Assembly: GCF_023283485.1 (NCBI RefSeq)
Contig: NZ_JAKILU010000018.1
Location: forward strand, 16,954-80,953
Source: Shewanella glacialipiscicola
GTDB lineage: Bacteria > Pseudomonadota > Gammaproteobacteria > Enterobacterales > Shewanellaceae
Length of the DNA stretch: 64,000 nucleotides
Direction of reading: 5' to 3'
How positions within the stretch are numbered: position 1 is the stretch's first letter; each line of letters begins with the position of its first letter. This document shows positions 19,043 to 27,601 of this stretch, in pieces. A program made the translations under genes and the position numbers. The notes under the pieces are model-generated. The model was not told the DNA's origin. It searched no databases and was given only the letters and a program-made list of their open reading frames with translations.

Positions 19043-20098
19043 ATGAAGCTATCAAAAATAACAGCAGCAATGATGATGCTAAGCTTTACCGCCCCCCTAT
19101 TCGCCGCTCAAGCCAATGATACTGCGACGAATGATGAGTTACGGGCTGAATTACAACAAATACAACAAAGACTTGCGACGCTAGAAACCCAAGAGAGCAC
19201 AGCTTCGACCCCAACATCATCAGACACTCAGTTTAATTTTTATGGTTCTTTACGCCCTACATTCGGAGTGAGCAACTTAAGTTCAGACGAAGTATGGGAT
19301 GTGGGTGATGCCAGCTCACGAATTGGTTTTGCCGCAGAGCAAAAGCTCAGTCATGGCCTAACCGGCTTTGCTAAAGGCGAATTTAAAGTCGACATTAAAA
19401 ACGACGGTGATTTTGGCGACGCACGTCTAGCGTATGTCGGTATTGAAGGATTATTTGGTCGGTTCGCCATCGGTAAGCAAGCCGTTACTCAAGAAATTAT
19501 TTCTGATCCTGTCGATATATTTAACCGCTCAGGAACCCCCCTCGCCTATGACAGTGCGAGCCCGTTCAGAGTGAATAATCTAGTCACCTATCGTAAGCAA
19601 TTCGGCGATTTCTTATTTTCGGCTGATGGACAATTTGATGGCGATAAAGGCAGTGATGGTAGCGATTTTGTCAACGCTGGTGTTCGCTACAAAACTGACT
19701 TTATCTACATCGCTGCAGCTTTTTATAACAAAGAGTTAGAAGATGGCACCGATGAAAATACTGTAGGTGTGACCCTATCAAAGAGCTTTGACTCTTTATA
19801 CCTCGCCGCAGCCTATCAAGATATAGACAAAGATGACGCCGATGGATCCACACTTGACGTCGTAGCAAGCTACGCCATCAATGAAAGCTATAAAGTTAAG
19901 CTAGGTGTATCTCAATATGATGATGGTGGCAACGATGTGACCTCTAAAACCTATAATGCCTACAACACTACGCTTGAATGGCATTTAACGCCTATGTTCA
20001 GAACCTTTGTCGAATATCAAAAAACTGATTACGACTACCGTGAAACCAATGACCAAATCATGATCGGCATGCGTTATAACTTCGATTATAAGTTTTAA
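19043..20098 (+). CDS. Gram-negative outer-membrane porin
   Basis: 351 residues. A signal peptide (MKLSKITAAMMMLSFTAPLFAAQA) is followed by a short coiled-coil-like segment, NDELRAELQQIQQRLATLETQ (~26-46). Then comes a beta-barrel that opens FNFYGSLRPTFG and ends IGMRYNFDYKF with the terminal Phe used in outer-membrane assembly. Asp/Gly-rich extracellular loops fit general porins. GGAAA lies before the ATG. It is last in the aspA-dcuA-frdCAB series, so it may admit dicarboxylates or amino acids to the periplasm. That role is inferred only from position. Confidence 0.9.
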   Translation: MKLSKITAAMMMLSFTAPLFAAQANDTATNDELRAELQQIQQRLATLETQESTASTPTSSDTQFNFYGSLRPTFGVSNLSSDEVWDVGDASSRIGFAAEQKLSHGLTGFAKGEFKVDIKNDGDFGDARLAYVGIEGLFGRFAIGKQAVTQEIISDPVDIFNRSGTPLAYDSASPFRVNNLVTYRKQFGDFLFSADGQFDGDKGSDGSDFVNAGVRYKTDFIYIAAAFYNKELEDGTDENTVGVTLSKSFDSLYLAAAYQDIDKDDADGSTLDVVASYAINESYKVKLGVSQYDDGGNDVTSKTYNAYNTTLEWHLTPMFRTFVEYQKTDYDYRETNDQIMIGMRYNFDYKF

Positions 20099-20202
20099 GC
20101 TTTTACCTAAATCAAATGGTTGAATCTATAAGCTAGACGAATGCTTTAACGCTCTCAGTCTGCTTATACAATAGAAAGACCCAAAGCATTAACGCTAGAA
20201 AC

Positions 20203-20231
20203 AATAAAGCCACGACTTGCGTGGCTTTATT
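20203..20231. terminator. Bidirectional terminator between the porin and ssb
   Basis: AATAAAGCCACG pairs with CGTGGCTTTATT across a five-base loop, between two converging genes. T-rich tails occur on both strands. Confidence 0.85.
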
Positions 20232-20269
20232 CATTTCAGACTATCTCGTCTTTACGACTTATGTATTCC

Positions 20270-20980
20270 TCAAAACGGGATATCATCATCCCAACCATCA
20301 TCCAAATCTGGAGTGAAGTTTTGCTGAGGTTGCGGTGCTGGGCGCTGTGCTGGTGCTGCAGGTGCTTGATAAGCTGGCGCTGGAGCAGCTTGTGGCTTAG
20401 GCGCATAACCACCCTGCTGTGGTGGTTGGGACTGCGGTTGACCATAACCTTGCTGCTGGGCAGGTGCTTGCGCGGCATATTGTTGCTGAGCTGGCGCTTG
20501 GTAAGCTGGTGCAGCTTGAGGAGCTGGAGCATATTGATTTTGCGCTGGTGCCGCTTGTTGTGGTGCAGACTGATAACCTGCGTTTTGTGGCATGCCGCCG
20601 CCCATTGGCGCGCCTTGTGCTTGGCCACCTTGACCACGGCTACCTAGCATTTGCATGCTACCACTTTGGTCGATAACCACTTCAGTACTGTAACGCTCTT
20701 GACCACTTTGGTCTTTCCACTTACGAGTTTGCAATTTACCTTCAAGGTAAACCTGAGAACCTTTACGCAGGTATTCACCTGTAATTTCAGCTAATTTACC
20801 GAACAGAACCACACGATGCCATTCAGTACGCTCTTGCTGTTGACCCTGTTGGTCTTTCCACGATTCGCTGGTCGCTACTGTGATGTTTGCGACTGCATTA
20901 CCGTTTGGCATATAACGCACTTCTGGATCTTGTCCCAAATTGCCAACCAAAATTACCTTGTTAACACCACGACTGGCCAT
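20270..20980 (-). CDS. ssb: Single-stranded DNA-binding protein
   Basis: 236 residues. The N-terminal OB-fold (residues 1-112) has the conserved [34 protein letters not shown] and [15 protein letters not shown]. It binds ssDNA as a tetramer in replication, repair and recombination. Residues ~115-222 form a long Gln/Ala/Pro-rich flexible linker, longer than that of E. coli SSB (178 residues in total). The acidic tip [10 protein letters not shown] is the docking site for partner proteins. The linker's repeats generate long open frames on the opposite strand, which are not genes. I see no LexA box upstream. Confidence 0.97.
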   Translation of the reverse strand: MASRGVNKVILVGNLGQDPEVRYMPNGNAVANITVATSESWKDQQGQQQERTEWHRVVLFGKLAEITGEYLRKGSQVYLEGKLQTRKWKDQSGQERYSTEVVIDQSGSMQMLGSRGQGGQAQGAPMGGGMPQNAGYQSAPQQAAPAQNQYAPAPQAAPAYQAPAQQQYAAQAPAQQQGYGQPQSQPPQQGGYAPKPQAAPAPAYQAPAAPAQRPAPQPQQNFTPDLDDGWDDDIPF

Positions 20981-21088
20981 TGAAATCTCCTGCGATTCTT
21001 TAAATAATCTATTAATTCAGTATGTTGTTTATCTATGTCGCCACAGAGGAAAATCGGCTTCCCCAAATATTACACGGCAGACCAGACA

Positions 21089-22456
21089 TTATTGAGCAGA
21101 GCCTAACACAGCTCGTGCTTCTCTTAAATCGAAATGCTCATCAACCTTTAAGTAGGCCACTTTCTCATCGAGCACGACGATCGCTTCGACCACGCCCATC
21201 AGCGCTGATAACTGTGCTGCCATATCCCGCGCCTGCGCCTTGTCTTTGACTTCGGCTTCTAAGGTGTAGCTCTTTAACAGCACTGGATTTTCCATACCTA
21301 ATGTCAGGAATAACCAGATAGACATTAAGATCACGGCAACGATAAATACCCCGACCGCGCCCACTAATTGGAAAGCGCCGCCGCCCAGCATACCACCACA
21401 AAAAGCCCCTAAAAACTGACTAGTGGAATAGACACCCATGGCTGAGCCTTTTTCGCCGACGGGGCAGAATTTAGCAATCAAACTGGGCAAAGAGGCTTCT
21501 AAGTAATTAAAGCCGGTAAAAAATAGCACCACGGCAAAGCTTAATACCCAAAGGTTGCTAGAGAATGCGGCCATCGCCAGTAATGCCACTATCATGATCA
21601 CAAGAGCGATTTGGAACATGGCCTTGGTATTTTTACGCTTAACGCCGATGATGATTAACGGCACCATCAGGAAAAACGCCCCCACAAAAGCAGGGAAATA
21701 TAGCATCCAGTGTTTTTCCTTCACTAAACCGGCATCAACAAGATCCAGCGGCAAAGCCACAAATACCGCAGTTAACACTAAATGCAGGATAAAAATCCCC
21801 GCGTCTAATCTAAACAACTGCGGATCAGTTAACATTCGCTTGAGTCTGGCAGGCGTAGCTAACGTGTCGCCCTTAGGCGCATGGCTAATCGGATTCGGCA
21901 CTAAAAGCTGCACAATCAACATGCCCAACACAGCGAGGATGGCCGTGAGGTAAAACAGACCCGATAAACCCACATGTTGCGCAACAATCGGCCCGACCAG
22001 TAAAGACAGCGCAAAGGAGGCGCCGATACACATACCAATAATCGCCATCACCTTAGTACGCTGTTCGTCGCGGGTTAAATCTGCGGCCAAGGCTAATACA
22101 GCAGCCGCAATCGCACCCATACCCTGCACTGCGCGGCCAAACACCACACCATAAATCGTCTCAGCATTAGCAGCAATCAAACTACCAATAGCAAACACCA
22201 CTAAGCCCGCCAAAATAATCGGCTTACGACCATATTTGTCAGATAAAATCCCCATGGGGATTTGTAGCGCGGCTTGGGTTAAGCCATAGGCGCCAATAGC
22301 AATACCCACCCACAGAGGCGAGAAGCCCTCGAGGTGCTGACCATAAAGTGCAAAGACGGGCATGATCATAAACAAGCCCATCATGCGCAAACCAAATACA
22401 CTGGCTAAAGAAAACGCGACTTTTTTTTCCGTACTCGAAAGTCCGTTGTTACCCAT
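21089..22456 (-). CDS. yajR: MFS transporter of the YajR type with C-terminal YAM-like domain
   Basis: 455 residues with twelve helices of the major facilitator superfamily. Motif A is visible as GILSDKYGRKPIIL between helices 2 and 3. The last ~70 residues (ESYTLEAEVKDK-like region to the end, with ALMGVVEAIVVLDEKVAYLKV) form a soluble ferredoxin-like domain. E. coli YajR has the same length and such a C-terminal YAM domain, so the assignment is by architecture. A drug/H+ antiport role is inferred; the substrate is unknown. AGGG precedes the ATG. It sits between ssb and uvrA, which are direct neighbours in E. coli. Confidence 0.88.
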   Translation of the reverse strand: MGNNGLSSTEKKVAFSLASVFGLRMMGLFMIMPVFALYGQHLEGFSPLWVGIAIGAYGLTQAALQIPMGILSDKYGRKPIILAGLVVFAIGSLIAANAETIYGVVFGRAVQGMGAIAAAVLALAADLTRDEQRTKVMAIIGMCIGASFALSLLVGPIVAQHVGLSGLFYLTAILAVLGMLIVQLLVPNPISHAPKGDTLATPARLKRMLTDPQLFRLDAGIFILHLVLTAVFVALPLDLVDAGLVKEKHWMLYFPAFVGAFFLMVPLIIIGVKRKNTKAMFQIALVIMIVALLAMAAFSSNLWVLSFAVVLFFTGFNYLEASLPSLIAKFCPVGEKGSAMGVYSTSQFLGAFCGGMLGGGAFQLVGAVGVFIVAVILMSIWLFLTLGMENPVLLKSYTLEAEVKDKAQARDMAAQLSALMGVVEAIVVLDEKVAYLKVDEHFDLREARAVLGSAQ

Positions 22457-22882
22457 GATTTTGCCCTGGATTGAAGTCTTTTAAGGGGCGCATGTTACCA
22501 CACCCAAAAGGATTTACTCAAAAGGAAATAGTGGCCTAAACCACTACCGATATCGTTAGCTTTTATCCCGATAATCACAGACCTATATTATCCGTAATCC
22601 TGGCAGTACTCGGGTTAACGCCTTTATTTTTCTGCCCAATTTAATACTCAGGCACAGATAAGTGAGTCTAACATAGTGTTCACATTTGTCCTGTGAGTCA
22701 GTGCGCAACAACGGCATTAATCTTAATTAATCCACTCAATCGCTCACAGCCACTTAAGTCAGCGGACTAAAAACCACTGCCAGCCTAGGATTGGTGCAGA
22801 TCACAGAATCAACTAAACTCAGCCGCCGATCTGTGCGATACTTGTGCTCATTTTTTTTAAGCATATGGCATTAGAGCGATAG
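22457..22882. other. Intergenic region between yajR and uvrA
   Basis: 426 bases between divergent genes, presumably holding both promoters. I looked for a LexA box (CTGT-N8-ACAG), expected near uvrA, and found none that fits. No hairpin or ORF stands out. Confidence 0.5.
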
Positions 22883-25765
22883 ATGGATAAGATTGAAATA
22901 CGCGGCGCACGCACCCACAATCTCAAGAATATCAACCTGACTATCCCTAGGGATAAACTGATTGTCATCACGGGCTTATCGGGATCCGGTAAGTCCTCCC
23001 TTGCTTTTGATACTTTATATGCCGAGGGCCAAAGACGTTACGTCGAGTCTCTGTCTGCCTATGCTCGCCAATTTTTAAGTTTAATGGAAAAACCCGATGT
23101 TGATCATATCGAAGGCTTAAGCCCTGCGATATCCATCGAACAAAAGTCCACTTCCCATAACCCACGTTCGACAGTGGGCACCATAACCGAAATTTACGAT
23201 TACCTACGCTTGATGTTCGCCCGTGTAGGCGAGCCGCGTTGCCCGACGCACAATCAACCGTTGGCGGCGCAAACCGTCAGCCAAATGGTCGATAAAGTGC
23301 TCGAAATGCCCCAAGATAGCCGCTTGATGCTGCTCGCGCCTGTGGTCAACGCCCGTAAAGGTGAGCACGTTAAATTACTTGAAGGTTTATCCGCACAGGG
23401 TTATATCCGTGCACGTATCGACGGTGAAGTGTGTGATTTAACCGATCCACCAACCTTAGATTTACACGTAAAACATACCATTGAAGTGGTCGTCGACCGT
23501 TTTAAAGTACGTGATGATATCAAGCAACGTTTGGCCGAATCCTTTGAAACCGCGCTCGAACTCTCTGGCGGTATCGCAACCGTGGCCACCATGGATGACG
23601 ACACAGGTTCGGGTAAGCCAAAAGGTGAAGAACTGATATTCTCAGCTAACTTTGCCTGTCCGCACTGCGGTTATTCGATGGCGGAATTAGAGCCAAGAAT
23701 TTTCTCCTTTAACAATCCAGCCGGAGCATGCCAAACCTGTGATGGTTTAGGCGTACAACAGTTTTTCGATCCTGAGCGCGTGATCAGCAATACCGAGCTT
23801 TCATTGGCTGGCGGCGCAATTCGTGGTTGGGATAGACGTAACTTCTATTATTTCCAAATGCTTAGTTCACTCGCCGAACACTATAAGTTCGACGTCGAAG
23901 TGCCCTACGAGCAGCTCAGCGAAAAAATCCGTAAAATCGTTCTGTACGGTTCAGGCAAAGACAGCATTGCCTTTAAGTACATCAACGATCGCGGCGATGT
24001 GGTGGTACGTAATCACCCCTTCGAAGGCATTTTAAATAATATGGACAGGCGTTATCGTGAAACTGAAAGTAATTCGGTACGTGACGAATTAGCCAAGTTT
24101 ATCAACACCCAAGCCTGTCAAAGCTGTGGTGGCTCGCGCCTGCGTGAAGAAGCCCGTAACGTGTTTTTAGGCGACATTAACCTGCCGCAACTCACCACAT
24201 GGTCGATTGGCGAAGCCTTAGATTACTTCGAGAAAGTCGAGTTTAGCGGCCAAAAGGCGCAAATCGCTGAAAAGATTTTAAAGGAAATCCGCGATCGCTT
24301 GGGCTTCCTCGTTAACGTCGGCCTCAATTATTTGAGCCTATCACGCTCGGCAGAAACCCTCTCGGGTGGTGAAGCCCAACGTATTCGACTCGCCAGCCAA
24401 ATAGGCGCCGGACTCGTTGGCGTGATGTACGTGCTCGACGAACCTTCAATCGGCCTGCATCAACGGGATAATGAACGCCTGCTGCAAACGCTTATTCATC
24501 TGCGGGATTTAGGCAACACTGTGATTGTGGTTGAGCACGATGAAGATGCGATCCGCATGGCGGATCACGTGATCGACATCGGCCCTGGCGCTGGCGTACA
24601 CGGCGGTGAAGTGATTTGCGACGGCCCAATTGAGAAAATCATCGCCTGTGAAGAGTCAGTCACTGGCCAATATATTTCTGGTAAGCGCTGCATTCATATC
24701 GATACACCGCGCATTCCGTTCGACAAAACTCAAGTGATTAAGTTATTTGGCGCACGCGGCAACAACCTGCGCAATGTTGATTTAACCATTCCGATTGGCT
24801 TGTTCACTTGCGTGACGGGCGTGTCTGGCTCGGGTAAATCGACTTTAATCAACGACACCTTCTTCAAAATTGCCCATAGGATGCTTAACGGCGCAACGGT
24901 GGATGAACCGTCCCCCTATGATCGTATTGAAGGCATGGAGCTGTGTGACAAAGTGGTCGATATTGACCAAAGCCCAATTGGCCGCACACCGCGATCAAAC
25001 CCCGCCACTTATACAGGTATTTTCACTCCTATTCGTGAAATATTTACCGGCACTCAAGAGTCGCGCACCCGAGGTTATCAAGTCGGCCGCTTCTCCTTTA
25101 ACGTTAAAGGTGGCCGCTGCGAAGCGTGCCAAGGCGACGGTTTAATCAAGGTCGAAATGCACTTCTTACCAGACGTGTATGTGCCCTGCGATTCCTGTAA
25201 AGGTAAGCGCTATAACCGCGAAACCTTAGAAGTACGCTATAAAGGCAAGAATATTCACGAAGTATTGCAAATGACAGTGGAAGATGCGCGTCAGTTCTTC
25301 GATGCCGTACCCGCGATAGCCCGTAAGCTGCAAACCTTGATGGATGTGGGTTTGTCCTACGTGCGCCTTGGTCAAAGTGCAACCACATTGTCGGGCGGTG
25401 AAGCCCAAAGGGTGAAACTTGCCAAAGAGTTATCTAAGCGTGACACAGGCCAAACCTTGTATATCTTGGATGAACCAACCACTGGCTTACATTTTGCTGA
25501 TATCCAACTGCTGCTCGACGTATTGCATCGTCTTAAATCCCACGGCAACACCATTGTGGTGATTGAGCATAATCTGGACGTGATCAAAACGGCGGACTGG
25601 ATTATCGACTTAGGGCCAGAAGGTGGTGGTGGCGGCGGTATGATTTTAGCCACAGGCACACCAGAAGAAGTCGCCGAGCATCCAACCTCCCACACGGCAC
25701 GCTTTTTAAAGCCACTGTTAAAGCGAGATATTGAAATGGCAAAGGCCAATAAAGCTAAGGCTTAA
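22883..25765 (+). CDS. uvrA: Excinuclease ABC subunit A
   Basis: 960 residues. It is the damage-recognising ATPase of nucleotide excision repair and works as a dimer with UvrB. There are two ABC cassettes: Walker [13 protein letters not shown] (~30) and [12 protein letters not shown] (~645), and signatures [13 protein letters not shown] and [13 protein letters not shown]. Zinc-binding Cys pairs include CPHC...CQTC in the first half and CEAC...CDSC in the second. [21 protein letters not shown] is the UvrB-binding region. Its length is slightly above the usual 940 because of a short C-terminal extension rich in Lys/Ala. A strong terminator follows. Confidence 0.98.
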   Translation: MDKIEIRGARTHNLKNINLTIPRDKLIVITGLSGSGKSSLAFDTLYAEGQRRYVESLSAYARQFLSLMEKPDVDHIEGLSPAISIEQKSTSHNPRSTVGTITEIYDYLRLMFARVGEPRCPTHNQPLAAQTVSQMVDKVLEMPQDSRLMLLAPVVNARKGEHVKLLEGLSAQGYIRARIDGEVCDLTDPPTLDLHVKHTIEVVVDRFKVRDDIKQRLAESFETALELSGGIATVATMDDDTGSGKPKGEELIFSANFACPHCGYSMAELEPRIFSFNNPAGACQTCDGLGVQQFFDPERVISNTELSLAGGAIRGWDRRNFYYFQMLSSLAEHYKFDVEVPYEQLSEKIRKIVLYGSGKDSIAFKYINDRGDVVVRNHPFEGILNNMDRRYRETESNSVRDELAKFINTQACQSCGGSRLREEARNVFLGDINLPQLTTWSIGEALDYFEKVEFSGQKAQIAEKILKEIRDRLGFLVNVGLNYLSLSRSAETLSGGEAQRIRLASQIGAGLVGVMYVLDEPSIGLHQRDNERLLQTLIHLRDLGNTVIVVEHDEDAIRMADHVIDIGPGAGVHGGEVICDGPIEKIIACEESVTGQYISGKRCIHIDTPRIPFDKTQVIKLFGARGNNLRNVDLTIPIGLFTCVTGVSGSGKSTLINDTFFKIAHRMLNGATVDEPSPYDRIEGMELCDKVVDIDQSPIGRTPRSNPATYTGIFTPIREIFTGTQESRTRGYQVGRFSFNVKGGRCEACQGDGLIKVEMHFLPDVYVPCDSCKGKRYNRETLEVRYKGKNIHEVLQMTVEDARQFFDAVPAIARKLQTLMDVGLSYVRLGQSATTLSGGEAQRVKLAKELSKRDTGQTLYILDEPTTGLHFADIQLLLDVLHRLKSHGNTIVVIEHNLDVIKTADWIIDLGPEGGGGGGMILATGTPEEVAEHPTSHTARFLKPLLKRDIEMAKANKAKA

Positions 25766-25790
25766 AAGCCAGCCGTTTGTATCAAAATAA

Positions 25791-25825
25791 AAAAAGCGCA
25801 GTCGCCTAGGCACTGCGCTTTTTTT
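25791..25825 (+). terminator. Rho-independent terminator after uvrA
   Basis: AAAAAGCGCAGT pairs with ACTGCGCTTTTT around a CGCCTAGGC loop region and is followed by a run of T. Confidence 0.92.
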
Positions 25826-25939
25826 GTCCCACATTTTGCGGATTGTTGTTAACGATTAGCTCAAATCACTCAATCTCATGCCCTCCAAGCTACATTCAAA
25901 TACGCTTAGGCTTTCACTACATTTAACATGGGTTGAATT

Positions 25940-26204
25940 ATACCAATCACATTAAATATCTAATCAGTTCAGAGCCTCACAGGTATTTCAATCCGAGGCG
26001 TATTGACGTAGAAATGGTTATTCCCTTTTAAGTCAATGCAACACGGGAGTGGAATACCTGTGGGGCTCCCAAAGGGCGGGTTTCAAAGCGCTTTATACTG
26101 CGTTTAAGGCTTTCGACAGAGCACCACTATGTCTTCAATCCTTCGCCTTGTCTAAAGCGCGTTGAACTCCCGCTGAATGAACAGATATTTAATACGACTG
26201 GTAT
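25940..26204. repeat. Palindromic element of about 265 bases with terminal inverted repeats (MITE-like)
   Basis: The ends read ATACCAATCACATTAAATAT and, reversed, ATACCAGTCGTATTAAATAT, then TCTaaTCA versus TCTgtTCA. Inside are two large imperfect palindromes. GAGCCTCACAGGTATTTC (25972-25989) pairs with 26051-26068 across 18 positions, two of them G-U. GCGGG...AAGCGCTTTA (26076-26097) pairs with 26151-26173. Smaller stems (TATTGAC/GTCAATG; AAGGC/GCCTT) sit within them. There is no ORF. The form suggests a non-autonomous mobile element or a folded RNA, but copy number cannot be judged from one window. Confidence 0.6.
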
Positions 26205-26276
26205 TAAACTCGGCTTTGAGCAAAGATGAAAGCCATCTTCAGATGAAGGTTTTATCCATAAGGACAAGCATCATCC

Positions 26277-27407
26277 ATGCGCGATAGCATTCAATGGCCT
26301 GTGACTCGCCGTATTTTTCTAAGCCTGTATCAAGCCTGCTATATAAGCACATCGCCTTTACTCAACCACCGTCGCATTCGCCAACGGCTGGCTAATCTCA
26401 AGAATGCACGTATTTTAGGCCATCAGTTGCAAGGCATTAGTATGTTCATACTTGTCTGCTTGGTTAGCGCAAATCTCAGTGGTTGTGCTAATTCACTGGA
26501 AACCTGTGCACCAAGCGAGCTCAAACTGACGTGGGCCAACCCTAGCGAGCTGCAAGCGACAGTCACCAAACTCAGTTCAGCAGAATTTGAAGGCAGAAAA
26601 ACCCAAACCCAAGGCGCGGCTAAAAGTCGTGACTATATAAAGCAGACATTTCAAACATTAGGTTTACAGCCTTGGGGAACGGACTTTGTAGTGCCGTTTG
26701 AGTATCACACTCTTTTCACCCAAAATAGCGGCGCCAATGTGGTCGCTATCGCCATGGCGCAAACGCCGACCAATAGGTGGCGTATTGTTGTCGCTCATTA
26801 TGATCATTTAGGCATGAGCGGTAGTCATATTTACCACGGCGCCGATGATAACGCTTCGGGTGTCGCGACAATGTTAGCCATTGCCGCTCGCTGGCAACAG
26901 CAACTGGGCTTGCCAGCCCATACTTTGCCTAACGTCAATTTAATGTTTGTTGCGACGGATGCCGAAGAACCCGGACTCTATGGCAGCACTGCCTTAGTCG
27001 AGCAACTCAAAACCCGCTTGCCAGAGGCAACGTTTGAATTAATGCTTAATCTCGACATGGTAAGTCACCCGAGTAAACCCTATGCCATTTATCTCGAAGG
27101 TAGTCAAAACTTCAATCAGTTCAACCAATTCAAACCGCTCTTGAGTGAGCAAAACCGATTATGCATTAAACTGAGTCACCCCAAGCCCATTGGCCGCAGC
27201 ATACAAAATACTAATTGGTTGCAAGCGTCGGATCATTATCCGTTCAATAAAGCGAATATCCCTTGGTTATATTTAGGCGTGCCAATCCATCGGCAATATC
27301 ACACGCCTGAGGATACCGTTGCGACAATCGACATCACTTTTCTAGCCGCGGTGACTGAATCAGCATTTGAACTTATTCAATTAAATGCCGAATATTTAAA
27401 GAATTAA
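26277..27407 (+). CDS. M28-family metallopeptidase, probable lipoprotein
   Basis: 376 residues from ATG 26277. It contains the zinc-aminopeptidase motifs of family M28: VVAHYDHLG, HGADDNASGVATML, VATDAEEPGLYGS (the catalytic Glu and a metal Glu), LNLDMVS and a C-terminal QYHTPEDT histidine. It should release N-terminal residues from peptides in the cell envelope. Residues 56-73 (MFILVCLVSANLSGC) form a lipoprotein signal with its lipobox Cys. Met56 (26442) has AAGG seven bases upstream, whereas 26277 has AAGGA twelve bases away. The true start may therefore be 26442, giving 321 residues. The repeat element at 25940 lies just upstream. Confidence 0.85.
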   Translation: MRDSIQWPVTRRIFLSLYQACYISTSPLLNHRRIRQRLANLKNARILGHQLQGISMFILVCLVSANLSGCANSLETCAPSELKLTWANPSELQATVTKLSSAEFEGRKTQTQGAAKSRDYIKQTFQTLGLQPWGTDFVVPFEYHTLFTQNSGANVVAIAMAQTPTNRWRIVVAHYDHLGMSGSHIYHGADDNASGVATMLAIAARWQQQLGLPAHTLPNVNLMFVATDAEEPGLYGSTALVEQLKTRLPEATFELMLNLDMVSHPSKPYAIYLEGSQNFNQFNQFKPLLSEQNRLCIKLSHPKPIGRSIQNTNWLQASDHYPFNKANIPWLYLGVPIHRQYHTPEDTVATIDITFLAAVTESAFELIQLNAEYLKN

Positions 27408-27480
27408 TGGGAAGTGGCGCGTTTCTTGCTCAGTTTTAGCGAAAAAAATGCAGGAAACAGCGTAAATAGTGTGACTCAGG

Positions 27481-27510
27481 TTGGTAAAGTGTGCGCTATG
27501 CTGCTATAAT
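27481..27510 (+). promoter_or_regulatory. Probable sigma-70 promoter of deaD
   Basis: TTGGTA at 27481-27486 and a perfect TATAAT at 27505-27510 are 18 bases apart. Transcription would start near 27517 and leave a leader of about 85 bases before the ATG at 27602. A structured leader would fit cold-shock control as known for E. coli csdA; that is inference. Confidence 0.6.
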
Positions 27511-27601
27511 CCGTCCTTCGCGGGAAATCGACACGGGGTTGATTTTCTGTCTGTGCAACTTTAGCGCCATTTTGCGCGCGCATCCACAAGGCTACAACCC
27601 A

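Noticed and set aside
20236..20676. Several long open frames opposite and within ssb
   Set aside because: They arise from the Gln/Ala/Pro-rich repetitive linker of SSB and have low-complexity products.
22457..22882. LexA/SOS box before uvrA
   Set aside because: No CTGT-N8-ACAG within tolerable mismatches was found by eye.
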